In this document: positions 27,452 through 35,537 of the stretch, piece after piece | How the letters are laid out: each line of letters opens with the position of its first letter | Numbering within the stretch: position 1 is the stretch's first letter | NCBI RefSeq assembly: GCF_014763045.1 | Contig: NZ_JACTAG010000001.1 | Coordinates: 682,001-746,000 of the forward strand | DNA length: 64,000 nt | Direction of reading: 5' to 3' | DNA from: Sulfitobacter aestuariivivens | GTDB lineage: Bacteria > Pseudomonadota > Alphaproteobacteria > Rhodobacterales > Rhodobacteraceae | Program-made: the position numbers and the translations under genes | Notes under the pieces: model-generated | The model's database searches: none | The model's input: the letters and a program-made list of their open reading frames with translations, nothing else | Told to the model about the DNA's origin: nothing

Positions 27452-28459
27452 TCAGCCCATGTTGCCCATTGCCACAGCCACGTCCGCCATGCGCACCGAA
27501 AACGCCCATTCATTGTCGTACCAGCCCAGTACCCGCACTGTGCGACCCGCGACGACGATGGTCTGATCCGGGGCAAAAATGCAGCTCTCTTCGGTATGGT
27601 TAAAGTCGATGCTGACCTTCTGCTCGGGATCATACCCCAGCACGCCCTTCATCGGGCCCTCGGCCGCAGCTTTTGCGGCGGCGTTCACCTCTTCAACCGT
27701 TACATCGCGCGACGCCGTAAAGGTCAGATCAACAGCAGAGACATTGGGTGTCGGCACGCGCATCGCGGTGCCGTCCAGCTTGCCCTTAAGCGCCGGGAGC
27801 ACTTCGCCCAGGGCTTTGGCCGCGCCTGTCGACGTCGGGATAATCGCCATAGCCGCAGCGCGCGCGCGGTAGAGATCCTTGTGCCGGCGATCCAGCGTGG
27901 GCTGATCGCCTGTGTAGCTGTGGATCGTGGTCATCAGGCCGCTTTCAATGCCGATGGCCTCGTGCATGACCTTGGCCATGGGGGCAAGACAGTTTGTGGT
28001 ACACGACCCGTTCGAAATCATCCGATCCGAGGCCTGAAGCGTGTCGTGGTTCACACCGTAGACCACGGTGCGGTCGACGTTTTTGCCCGGCGCTGACAAA
28101 AGAACCCGTTTCGCGCCGTTCTCAATATGGACGTTCGCCTTGTTGCCATCGTTGAACTTGCCGGTGCATTCCAGCACCACGTCACAGCCACTCCAGTCCA
28201 GATCTTCGAGGGCGTAGGTTGACATCACCTCGATATCGTTGCGGCCCAAGTTGATGTAGGCCTCGTTCGGATCCACGGTGATCTCATTGGGAAAGCGGCC
28301 ATGAACGGAATCGTATTTGATCAGATGCGCGGCGGTCGAAAGTGGCCCCGTCGCGTTGATCTTGACCACCTCGATATCGTCCCGGCCCGAGGCTGCGATG
28401 TGGCTAAGCGTGCAGCGCCCGATGCGCCCAAACCCGTTGATCCCGACTTTGATAACCAT
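27452..28459 (-). CDS. gap: glyceraldehyde-3-phosphate dehydrogenase, type I (second copy)
   Basis: A 335-residue GAPDH with VGINGFGRIGRCTL, the catalytic Cys in SNGSCTTNCLAPM near 155 and WYDNEWAFSVRM near the end. In place of the INDL of the first copy it has KINATGP, so the adenosine-ribose-binding Asp is missing, which may relax the preference toward NADP(H). AGAGGGA is well placed before the ATG. Two operator-like boxes (28548-28580) lie about 90-120 bases upstream. Confidence 0.95.
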   Translation of the reverse strand: MVIKVGINGFGRIGRCTLSHIAASGRDDIEVVKINATGPLSTAAHLIKYDSVHGRFPNEITVDPNEAYINLGRNDIEVMSTYALEDLDWSGCDVVLECTGKFNDGNKANVHIENGAKRVLLSAPGKNVDRTVVYGVNHDTLQASDRMISNGSCTTNCLAPMAKVMHEAIGIESGLMTTIHSYTGDQPTLDRRHKDLYRARAAAMAIIPTSTGAAKALGEVLPALKGKLDGTAMRVPTPNVSAVDLTFTASRDVTVEEVNAAAKAAAEGPMKGVLGYDPEQKVSIDFNHTEESCIFAPDQTIVVAGRTVRVLGWYDNEWAFSVRMADVAVAMGNMG

Positions 28460-28547
28460 TTGTCTGTCCCTCTGGCTGCCCCGAATGGTCGCTCTATATC
28501 CGCCTGCATGCTCCGGGCGAAAGAGGAAAATCCGCCGTATTTCGGTA

Positions 28548-28580
28548 TGTTAGCGTTAAACGTCGATGTTAGCGGTAAAG
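28548..28580. promoter_or_regulatory. paired TGTTAGCGNTAAA boxes upstream of gap/DUF808
   Basis: TGTTAGCGTTAAAC (28548-28561) and TGTTAGCGGTAAAG (28567-28580) are spaced by 19 bases in the divergent spacer between gap and the DUF808 gene. The central CG and the partial palindromy resemble LacI-family operators. A related palindrome is upstream of lpdA (8596-8609). A carbon-flux regulator of the CceR type is one candidate, unproven. Confidence 0.45.
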
Positions 28581-28642
28581 GTGATCCCTTGCCTGACGCG
28601 GTGCACACGCTAGGTGTCCTGTAAGCTTTGAAAGGAACGGAC

Positions 28643-29623
28643 ATGAGCGGCCTGATTGCACTTCTTGATGATGTGGCCTCTATCGCCAAGGTCGCGGCCT
28701 CATCGATTGATGATGTCATCGGGCAGGCTGCGAAAGCCGGGTCCAAAGCCGCAGGGGCGGTCATCGATGATGCGGCGGTCACGCCAAAGTATGTGCAAGG
28801 GTTCGAGGCCAGCCGCGAACTGCCAATCATCTGGCGCATCACCAAAGGCAGTTTGCGCAACAAGTTGGTGTTCCTGCTGCCTGCCGGGCTGTTGCTTGCC
28901 AATTTTGCCCCCTGGCTGATCCCGCCGCTTTTGATGCTGGGCGGTGCCTACCTTTGTTTTGAAGGGGCGGAGAAGGTGGCCCATGCGCTTGGCCTCAGCG
29001 ATGGCCACGCTGATTACCCCGGCGAGGCGGAAACCATCGAAGACCCCGCGCATCTCGAAGAGAAGAAAGCCGCAGGTGCCATCAAGACAGACTTTATTCT
29101 TTCCGCAGAGATTATGACCATTGCGCTGGCCGCCATCCCGCCCAGCAATTTCTGGATGGAGGCGGCAACCCTTGCCGCTGTTGCCATCATGATCACCGTC
29201 GCGGTCTACGGTTCGGTGGCGCTTATCGTCAAGATGGATGACATCGGTCTTGTGATGTCAAAGAAAGGTCGGCTGGGGCTGACACGCTCGCTGGGTCGCG
29301 GCATTGTCAAAGGCATGCCGGGGTTTCTGAAGCTACTGACGATTGTCGGCACGGCAGCGATGCTCTGGGTCGGGGGGTCGATCATCCTGCACGGCGCCAA
29401 GGAAATGGGCTTTTCGCTGCCGTATGACACTATTCACGACATCGCTGTCTGGGTCGCACATCTGGTGCCAGCCACCATAGAGGGCGCGACAGAGTGGCTG
29501 GCGACTGCGGCAATGGACGGTGTTCTTGGGCTTGTGATTGGCCTGTTGCTGATCCCTGTCGGAGAAAAGATCATCACGCCCCTATGGCGGGGTATCTTTC
29601 ATCGTGATGTGCAAGCCGCCTGA
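28643..29623 (+). CDS. DUF808 family membrane protein
   Basis: A 326-residue inner-membrane protein of the DUF808 (YedI) family: MSGLIALLDDVASIAKVAAS, then PKYVQGFEASRELPIIWRI, followed by several membrane segments between about 80 and 310. The ATG at 28643 was preferred to a TTG at 28628 because AAAGGAACGG lies directly upstream. The molecular role is unknown to me. It is divergent from gap and shares its regulatory spacer. Confidence 0.9.
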   Translation: MSGLIALLDDVASIAKVAASSIDDVIGQAAKAGSKAAGAVIDDAAVTPKYVQGFEASRELPIIWRITKGSLRNKLVFLLPAGLLLANFAPWLIPPLLMLGGAYLCFEGAEKVAHALGLSDGHADYPGEAETIEDPAHLEEKKAAGAIKTDFILSAEIMTIALAAIPPSNFWMEAATLAAVAIMITVAVYGSVALIVKMDDIGLVMSKKGRLGLTRSLGRGIVKGMPGFLKLLTIVGTAAMLWVGGSIILHGAKEMGFSLPYDTIHDIAVWVAHLVPATIEGATEWLATAAMDGVLGLVIGLLLIPVGEKIITPLWRGIFHRDVQAA

Positions 29624-29625
29624 CG

Positions 29626-29814
29626 TCAGCGGCGACCGACTGCCCTGAGGCAGTCGCGTCGGCAGGCAGTGACCGCCACGAGGCTGAGCAATGCGGCCTG
29701 ACCCGACACGACATAGGCTGCAAGGACACCCGACATTGAGGCGCCCAGAAGAAAACAGACGATGCTGCAGATCGCTGCGAAACCCGTTGCACCGATGATA
29801 TAGGCGACCATCAT
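29626..29814 (-). CDS. small two-helix membrane protein
   Basis: Translation from ATG ATG at 29814/29811, with GGAGGG about six bases upstream, gives MMVAYIIGATGFAAICSIVC and a second hydrophobic helix (about 28-46), ending ACRRDCLRAVGRR, 62 residues in all. The strong ribosome site and the two clean membrane segments make it probably real. It converges on the DUF808 gene with only two bases between the stops, so the hairpin that could terminate DUF808 lies within its 3' coding end. Function unknown. Confidence 0.6.
   Translation of the reverse strand: MMVAYIIGATGFAAICSIVCFLLGASMSGVLAAYVVSGQAALLSLVAVTACRRDCLRAVGRR
29637..29656. terminator. hairpin after DUF808, inside the small ORF
   Basis: CGACTGCC-CTGA-GGCAGTCG is a perfect eight-base stem with a tetraloop 14 bases after the DUF808 stop. 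No T-tract follows on the plus strand, so it may act weakly or only protect the transcript end. Confidence 0.4.
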
Positions 29815-30029
29815 CGCACCCTCCCGAATTGCTATCTGCAACCATAGGTTATGTCGGGCGCACTTCACACCGTAAATATCAGAATTGCTACCGTAGGCAT
29901 GTATCAGCCCATCCGACGATCGGGCCAACCGAACTGCAGATAGACACACCGATCAGTGCGCGACCGGCGCCGGGCACCTCACCCGCCGCCTGATCCTCAA
30001 GAAATGCCACAAGGAATTGGTGGGTCTTG

Positions 30030-32048
30030 TCAGAGCAAGGCTTTTGCCTTGGCGGCCAGATTCTCTGCGGTAAATCCGAATTTGTCGAACAGTTCCTCAG
30101 CAGGCGCCGAGGCGCCAAAGCGGTCCATGCCGACGAAATCGGCCTTGCCAAATTTGCCGCGTTCCCCCAGCAGCCACCGGTCCCAGCCCTGACGGACACC
30201 CGCCTCAATGCCGACACGCACAGATCCGCCGGGCAGAACGCGCTTGCGATAGGCATCATCCTGCTCTGCAAACAATTCCATGCAGGGCATCGACACGACG
30301 CGCACGCCAATTCCCTCAGCTTGCAGCTGCTCGCGCGCGGCCATGGCCACATGTACTTCGGATCCGCTGGCGATCAGGATCACCCGCCGCTTGGACCCTT
30401 CGGCATCCGCCAGCACATAGGCACCCCTGGCTGTCAGGTTCGTGTTCTTGTGCTCGTGGCGTTGATGTGGCAGCCCCTGCCGCGTCAAGGACAGGACGGA
30501 AGGGCTTTCCTTCATCGTCAGCGCCAGTTCCCAGCTTTCCGCCGTTTCAACCGTGTCGCAGGGGCGGAAAACATAGGTGTTTGGTGTCGCGCGGCTGATG
30601 GCCAGATGCTCAACCGGCTGGTGCGTGGGGCCATCTTCGCCCAAACCGATGCTGTCATGCGTCATGACAAAGACGGTCGGCACTTTCATCAGGGCGGCCA
30701 GACGCATGGCAGGACGCGCATAATCTGTAAAACACATGAATGTGCCGCCGTAGGGGCGGATGCCGCCATGCAGTGCCATCCCGTTCATCGCAGAGGCCAT
30801 ACCGTGTTCTCGGATGCCCCAGTATATATAGCGACCCTTGCGGTTGTCGGTGTCAAAGACGCCCAGATCCGCTGTCTTGGTGTTGTTGGAGCCGGTCAGG
30901 TCGGCCGACCCGCCAACTGTCTCGGGCAAAACCGGGTTCAGCACCTCAAGCACTTTTTCGGAACTCGCACGCGTGGCAAGCTTTGGTGCGGCCTCTGACA
31001 TCTGGCGTTTGAACGCCTTGACGGTGGCGCTCAGCTTTCTGGGGGCGTCGAGCGCCAGCGCGCGGTTGAAGGTCTCGCGCTTGGATCGGGGCAGAGTGTC
31101 AAATCGCTCTTCCCAGGCTTCGCGGTCAGCGACACCACGCTTGCCGATTTCTTCCCAAGCTGATTTCACGTCCTGGGGTATCTCGAACGGGCCGGTTTTC
31201 CAGCCATAGGCCTCTTTTGCCGCGATCAGTTGCTCAGGGTCGGTCAAGGCACCGTGTCCCTTGGAGGTATCCTGAGCCGCGTGCCCAAGGGCGATATGGG
31301 TCTTGCAGGCGATCATTGTGGGTTTGTCGGATTTCCGGGCCTCGGTGAGGGCCGCGTCGATTTCATCGGGGTTGTGCCCGTCGATCTCGATCGTGTGCCA
31401 CTGCGCTGCCTGAAAACGTGCCACCTGGTCGGTGTGATCGGACAGGGTGACAGGGCCATCGATGGTGATGTTGTTGTTGTCCCACATCACAATCAGCTTG
31501 CTCAGGTCATGCCGCCCGGCCAGCGTGATCGCTTCCTGGCTGACCCCTTCCATCAGGCAACCGTCTCCGGCGATCACATAGGTGTGGTGATCGACGACCT
31601 TCTTGCCATAGTGCGCGCGCAGGATTTCCTCGGCCATGGCGAAACCAACCGCGTTCGCGATGCCCTGTCCCAGCGGACCTGTGGTTGTCTCGATGGCATC
31701 GGCAAGGAAATTTTCCGGGTGACCGGCCGTGCGGGCACCCATCTGGCGGAAATTCTTGAGCTCTTCAATGGGGAACTGGGTGTCGCCCGTCAAATGCAAC
31801 AGCGCATAGAGCAGCATCGATCCGTGACCCGCCGACAGGATGAACCGGTCGCGGTCGGGCCAAAGCGGGTTGGCAGCATCAAACTTCAGGTGCTTTTCAA
31901 AAAGGACAGTTGCCACATCGGCCATGCCCATCGGCATCCCGGAATGGCCAGAGTTTGCAGCCGCAACCGCGTCTAGCGTGAGTGCGCGGATGCCAGTGGC
32001 CTTGGACCAGTGATCGGGATGGGCAGAGGCGAGGGCAGTGAGATCCAT
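30030..32048 (-). CDS. tkt: transketolase
   Basis: A full-length (672 aa) TPP-dependent transketolase of the pentose phosphate (or Calvin) pathway. The thiamine diphosphate motif [13 protein letters not shown] begins near 155; [14 protein letters not shown] near 31-44 and the pyrimidine-domain [12 protein letters not shown]-type segment (here [15 protein letters not shown]) near 460 are present. No phosphoribulokinase or RuBisCO gene is in the window, so the pentose phosphate role is likelier. An inverted repeat lies about 20-40 bases before the start. Confidence 0.97.
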   Translation of the reverse strand: MDLTALASAHPDHWSKATGIRALTLDAVAAANSGHSGMPMGMADVATVLFEKHLKFDAANPLWPDRDRFILSAGHGSMLLYALLHLTGDTQFPIEELKNFRQMGARTAGHPENFLADAIETTTGPLGQGIANAVGFAMAEEILRAHYGKKVVDHHTYVIAGDGCLMEGVSQEAITLAGRHDLSKLIVMWDNNNITIDGPVTLSDHTDQVARFQAAQWHTIEIDGHNPDEIDAALTEARKSDKPTMIACKTHIALGHAAQDTSKGHGALTDPEQLIAAKEAYGWKTGPFEIPQDVKSAWEEIGKRGVADREAWEERFDTLPRSKRETFNRALALDAPRKLSATVKAFKRQMSEAAPKLATRASSEKVLEVLNPVLPETVGGSADLTGSNNTKTADLGVFDTDNRKGRYIYWGIREHGMASAMNGMALHGGIRPYGGTFMCFTDYARPAMRLAALMKVPTVFVMTHDSIGLGEDGPTHQPVEHLAISRATPNTYVFRPCDTVETAESWELALTMKESPSVLSLTRQGLPHQRHEHKNTNLTARGAYVLADAEGSKRRVILIASGSEVHVAMAAREQLQAEGIGVRVVSMPCMELFAEQDDAYRKRVLPGGSVRVGIEAGVRQGWDRWLLGERGKFGKADFVGMDRFGASAPAEELFDKFGFTAENLAAKAKALL

Positions 32049-32068
32049 GGGGCGCAGGTGTCCTTATA

Positions 32069-32088
32069 GGGCAAAGCAGATTTTGCCC
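32069..32088. promoter_or_regulatory. inverted repeat GGGCAAA-N6-TTTGCCC upstream of tkt
   Basis: Seven-base perfect arms with a six-base spacer lie 21-40 bases upstream of the tkt ATG. It could be an operator over the promoter or a hairpin in the leader. No similar repeat was found in front of the other sugar-phosphate genes. Confidence 0.35.
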
Positions 32089-32307
32089 ACGCATACCAGC
32101 CAACTCCGAAAGTTCAAGCCAAAGTGGGTTGGTACGCGTCCGCCACGGGTGGCGTAGGATCAACTTCGCCGCCCAAGATGCTGAATTGAAAGGGGGGGCG
32201 CATTTGGATAGGTCTTTGGGTAGGATCAGACCAAATGCCGCTCCAAAGCGATTCGTAAAGCGCGGTAGGACGGCTCGAAAAAAGATGCATGGGGGACCTC
32301 AGAGGTC

Positions 32308-32805
32308 ATGAGTAACATAGACGAATTGCAAGGTCGTATCACCGCAGCCATGGACCGTATCGCCCAGGGCGTGGACCGTCTCGGTGGCGCATCTGCAGGG
32401 CCGGACCCTGAGATGGTGCAAGCCCTGGAGGACGAACGCACGGCCAACGCCCAACTGACTGCGCGGGTCCGCGCGCTGAAAACCAAGTCCGACGTCGAGA
32501 TGGCCGATATGCGCGCCCAGGTCGAGGAAAGCGAAGCGCGCATGGCGCAATTTGATATAGAACTGCAGCGGGTGCGTCGGGCCAACCAGCAATTGATTCA
32601 GGCCTGCGCTGATCTGCGCGCCGCGAACGCCGAAGGGGTCGGCGATTCTGACGCAATCAATCAGGCGATGCTGGCCGAGCTTGAGGGGCTGCGCGCAGCC
32701 AGAGCCGTCGATATTGCGGAATCCAGCGCGATCCTTTCTGCCCTGACCCCCTTGGTTGACGGGGCAGGTCGCGCACCGGAACACATCTCAGAGGAGGACG
32801 CCTGA
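32308..32805 (+). CDS. zauP: coiled-coil protein, ZauP-like ZapA partner
   Basis: A 165-residue almost wholly alpha-helical protein, with a predicted coiled coil at about 40-120 (ALEDERTANAQLTARVRALKT onward, spaced Leu/Val/Ile and many charged residues) and no membrane segment. It overlaps the zapA start by one base (TGATG). In Caulobacter the gene directly upstream of zapA encodes ZauP, a coiled-coil partner that focuses the Z-ring; this gene has the same size class and position. The assignment rests on context and composition rather than on recognisable sequence identity. GAGG is close to the ATG. Confidence 0.7.
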   Translation: MSNIDELQGRITAAMDRIAQGVDRLGGASAGPDPEMVQALEDERTANAQLTARVRALKTKSDVEMADMRAQVEESEARMAQFDIELQRVRRANQQLIQACADLRAANAEGVGDSDAINQAMLAELEGLRAARAVDIAESSAILSALTPLVDGAGRAPEHISEEDA

Positions 32806-33194
32806 TGCCCGAAGTACAAATTAACATCGGCGGACGCCAATTCGATGTCGCCTGCCAGGAGGGCGAAGAGGTCTATTTGCACACCGCAGCCAAGATGCTT
32901 GATGACGAGGCACAGGTGCTCTCCGATCAGGTGGGCCGGATGCCGGAGTCGCGGATGCTGTTGATGGCGGGTCTGCTGCTTGCCGACAAAACCGCTAGCG
33001 TCGAGGACAAGATATCCGAAGTGCGGGCCGAGTTGGCCGAACGCGAGGCAGAGCTGGCAGGCCTGCGCAACGCGGCGGTCGAACCGGAACGGATCGAAGT
33101 GCCCGTTGTACCGCAGTCGGTGACGGACACGCTGGCCGAGGTCGCGGCGCGCGCAGAGGCGCTGGCCGCTGAGGTTGAAGAAAAGGCCGGCTAA
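32805..33194 (+). CDS. zapA: cell division protein ZapA
   Basis: A 129-residue ZapA, which binds and bundles FtsZ protofilaments at the division site. The N-terminal domain MPEVQINIGGRQFDVACQEG and AAKMLDDEAQVLSDQ is typical, followed by the long coiled-coil helix to residue 95 and a Pro/Val-rich variable tail. It is translationally coupled to the zauP-like gene. The spacer immediately downstream is strongly structured. Confidence 0.93.
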   Translation: MPEVQINIGGRQFDVACQEGEEVYLHTAAKMLDDEAQVLSDQVGRMPESRMLLMAGLLLADKTASVEDKISEVRAELAEREAELAGLRNAAVEPERIEVPVVPQSVTDTLAEVAARAEALAAEVEEKAG

Positions 33195-33359
33195 GGCCGA
33201 TGCTGTGATCCCAATCGGGCGCGGACTTTTTGTGAAAAGTCCGACCGTTTTCTTTCAAAGAAAACGCGCCGCACCAAAACGATCCGGCGCGTTCACCATT
33301 CTGTGTGCATGATCAATCAAATCCGGGTGGCGCTAAGCCGCACCCGGATCGCATCAGCC
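33195..33359 (+). other. structured spacer after zapA (possible ncRNA)
   Basis: In 165 bases after the zapA stop there are four hairpins: 33223-33242 (8-base arms), 33246-33266 (10-base palindrome), 33265-33291 (7-base arms) and 33321-33349 (9-base arms). Outer segments 33195-33211 and 33346-33359 can also pair (GGC, GATGC and GATCC with GCC, GCATC and GGATC). The size and position after zapA are those of 6S RNA in many proteobacteria, but the multiple short hairpins do not clearly give a 6S rod with a central bubble. Confidence 0.35.
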
Positions 33360-33393
33360 TTGTGCCGTAGTGGTCGCCGACATTCCGTTATGA

Positions 33394-33756
33394 TCAACCG
33401 TTCGCTTCACGAATTTTGTCTGCGGCGTCCTTGTCATAGGTCACCTGGTTCTCATCAAAAAGCGTGTCCAACTCTCCCGACAGGGTCATTTCGGTGATGA
33501 TGTCACATCCCCCCACGAATTCACCTTTCACATACAGCTGCGGAATGGTGGGCCAGTCAGAAAAATCCTTGATCCCTTGTCGGATTACCTCGTCAGACAG
33601 AACATTCACGTCGGCAAATTCGACGCCCATGTAGTTCAGCACACCGGCCACACGGCTGGAGAACCCGCACTGGGGCATTTCCTTGGTGCCTTTCATGTAA
33701 AGCACCACGTCATTGGCCTGGATCGTCTCTTTGATTTGTGTTGCAGCGTCGCTCAT
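33394..33756 (-). CDS. grxD: monothiol glutaredoxin (Grx4/GrxD type)
   Basis: A 120-residue CGFS-type glutaredoxin: KGTKEMPQCGFSSRVAG with the Cys near 31, WPTIPQLYVKGEFVGGCDII near 68-87. CGFS glutaredoxins bridge a [2Fe-2S] cluster and work with BolA proteins in iron-sulfur trafficking and iron sensing. The bolA gene is in the same minus-strand unit two genes upstream, which supports that role. Start and stop overlap its neighbours by four bases. Confidence 0.96.
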   Translation of the reverse strand: MSDAATQIKETIQANDVVLYMKGTKEMPQCGFSSRVAGVLNYMGVEFADVNVLSDEVIRQGIKDFSDWPTIPQLYVKGEFVGGCDIITEMTLSGELDTLFDENQVTYDKDAADKIREANG

Positions 33757-34100
33757 TGCTCACGTCCTTTGTTTTTCATGAAAGCGGCGTGGAACCGCGT
33801 GGCATAGGTTTCATCATCAGCCAATGGCTGGATATCGGTTTCCGCGACATCGGTCTGCGTGCTGGACTTGCGCGTCCAGTTGGTATGGCCGCGCTCCAGC
33901 GCCTCGTTGCGACGGGTCACTTTGTTCACGGCGGCTATATCCATGGCCTCCATGCCCAGCGGCGTGTCGGGGGTTGCGCGGCGGGCGGGCTGGCGGCTTG
34001 TAAGGGGGCGGTACGTTCGGCTGTGGGTGCGATACTGCGCAACGCTGATCGCCACCACAGCGCCGATCCCGGCGCAGAGTATCCAGCCCCAAAGCGGCAT
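33753..34100 (-). CDS. membrane-anchored protein of unknown function
   Basis: A 115-residue protein with an N-terminal membrane segment (MPLWGWILCAGIGAVVAISV) and a basic hydrophilic remainder (YRTHSRTYRPLTSRQPARR...). It is flanked without spacing by bolA (one-base overlap) and grxD (four-base overlap), so it is part of the same transcript and translationally coupled. I recognise no domain. A role in Fe-S handling is suggested only by position. Confidence 0.8.
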   Translation of the reverse strand: MPLWGWILCAGIGAVVAISVAQYRTHSRTYRPLTSRQPARRATPDTPLGMEAMDIAAVNKVTRRNEALERGHTNWTRKSSTQTDVAETDIQPLADDETYATRFHAAFMKNKGREQ

Positions 34101-34336
34101 CAGTCCGGGACGCGCGTGGTCAGCGCCAGCGCGTGCAAATCGCCATTAGCCCCGTCCATCTTGCCTTTGAGGGCGGCATAGACCGCGCGCTGTTGCTGCA
34201 CCCGGTTCTTGCCCCGGAAACTTTCATCCACCACCATGGCCGCCATGTGCACCCCATCGCTGCCTTCCACGGTGATCTGGGCGTCAGGAAAACTTTGACG
34301 CAGAAGGTCTTCGATTTCTTGGGCTTGCATGGGCAT
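34100..34336 (-). CDS. bolA: BolA family protein
   Basis: A 78-residue BolA-fold protein: EIEDLLRQSFPDAQITVEGSDG, then HMAAMVVDESFRGKNRVQQQ and a conserved His near the C-terminus (DLHALALTT). BolA proteins form [2Fe-2S]-bridged heterodimers with CGFS glutaredoxins. ATGs at 34336 and 34330 are alternatives; no strong ribosome site separates them. It is the first gene of a three-gene unit with grxD. The upstream frame stays open for nearly 570 bases, but that is probably chance (see rejected items). Confidence 0.93.
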   Translation of the reverse strand: MPMQAQEIEDLLRQSFPDAQITVEGSDGVHMAAMVVDESFRGKNRVQQQRAVYAALKGKMDGANGDLHALALTTRVPD

Positions 34337-34568
34337 GATATGCGGTCCGTCACAAAAGGGGTATTGGTGCAGATGTAGTGGGCGACGGCGTTCTGTGCAA
34401 GCGCTGACAGGCGCTGTGGGCCCCACGAATTCATCTGGTTTGTCAGAGCAAATGCAGCATTGCAGAGCTGGCACACAATGGCCCGGCGTTTCCGCTTGGC
34501 AATTGGTCATCGCTCCGTCACCCTTGTGACCACGGATAGGCTGATTTGAGCCAGAGGATTGATGCATC

Positions 34569-35537
34569 ATGACAAAAGCCATGGGTGAATCGGAGCAGGC
34601 TCTGGCCTGGGTTGAGGTCGGGCAGGGCGCTGCTCTGGCCACGGTAATCGAGACCTGGGGGTCCGCACCGCGCCGCGTCGGCGCGCAATTGGTCGTATCC
34701 GGCAAAGGGGAGATGCAGGGCTCTGTCTCAGGTGGCTGTGTCGAAGGGGCCGTGGTGGTTGAAGCCATGGAAGTTCTTGAGGATGGTGGTACGCGCGTCC
34801 TGGAGTACGGCGTCAGTGACGGCGATGCCTTTGCCGTTGGGCTGGCGTGTGGCGGCACCATCCGCATTCTGGTGGAACCTGTTGGTCCACAGGGGATGCC
34901 GGTCGACATGCTGCGTGATCTGGTTGCAGCGCGGGCCGCGCGCGTGGCCGTCGCCTATGAGGTTGCACTGGACGGTAGTGCGCGCGCGCTGGCCTACGAA
35001 GGTCATGAAGATCGCCATCGCATGGATCGGTCAGGTGTGACGGAAGATGGGAGTACTTTTATTGCCGTTCATAACCCGCCGCTGCGCCTTGCGATTGTGG
35101 GCGGCGTGCACATCGCGCAGGCGCTGGTGGTCATGGCCCGCACCGCGGGGTTTGACACCATCGTCATCGACCCGCGAGAGGCGTTCGGGTCACCGGCGCG
35201 GTTCCCTGACACCCGTCTGATCAACGATTGGCCGGATGTGGCACTCAAGGATCTGGGTCTCGATCTGCGGACCGCACTTGTTTTGCTGACACATGACCCA
35301 AAGCTGGACGATCCTGCCATCCATGCCGCAGTGCAATCCGACACGTTTTACATCGGGGCACTGGGCAGTACGCGCACTCACGCCAAACGCATCGAACGCT
35401 TGCGCGCTGCGGGTGTTTCTGAAGAGAATATCGCGCGCATTCATGGGCCGGTCGGTCTGAACATCGGCGCGTCAGGTCCTGCGGAAATCGCGGTCTCGAT
35501 CCTTGCGCAAATTCTTCAGGTTCTGAGGCAGGGATGA
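34569..35537 (+). CDS. xdhC: XdhC/CoxI family molybdoenzyme maturation factor
   Basis: A 322-residue XdhC/CoxI protein. The N-terminal XdhC domain includes ETWGSAPRRVGAQLVV and GSVSGGCVEGAVV (about 26-63); the C-terminal Rossmann-like part contains IVGGVHIAQALVVMA and FYIGALGSTRTHAKR (the GS(R/T)RT(H/R) motif). XdhC binds the molybdenum cofactor and assists its sulfuration and insertion into xanthine oxidase-family enzymes. The adjoining cox genes are the obvious client. It overlaps the next gene by four bases. Confidence 0.93.
   Translation: MTKAMGESEQALAWVEVGQGAALATVIETWGSAPRRVGAQLVVSGKGEMQGSVSGGCVEGAVVVEAMEVLEDGGTRVLEYGVSDGDAFAVGLACGGTIRILVEPVGPQGMPVDMLRDLVAARAARVAVAYEVALDGSARALAYEGHEDRHRMDRSGVTEDGSTFIAVHNPPLRLAIVGGVHIAQALVVMARTAGFDTIVIDPREAFGSPARFPDTRLINDWPDVALKDLGLDLRTALVLLTHDPKLDDPAIHAAVQSDTFYIGALGSTRTHAKRIERLRAAGVSEENIARIHGPVGLNIGASGPAEIAVSILAQILQVLRQG

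Noticed and set aside
29815-30029. Possible gene remnant between the small ORF and tkt (minus strand)
   Set aside because: A protein-like stretch is readable, but it has no credible start or ribosome site and no recognised motif.
33195-33393. Firm call of 6S RNA after zapA
   Set aside because: Position and length fit, but I cannot see the long rod with a central bubble that defines 6S, so it is reported only as a structured spacer.
34337-34520. Cys-rich in-frame extension upstream of bolA (MTNCQAETPGHC... CCICSDKPDE)
   Set aside because: The frame stays open far into the antisense of xdhC, so openness has no meaning; BolA homologues do not have such a domain and no ribosome site is present. 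Worth checking only if relatives preserve the cysteines.
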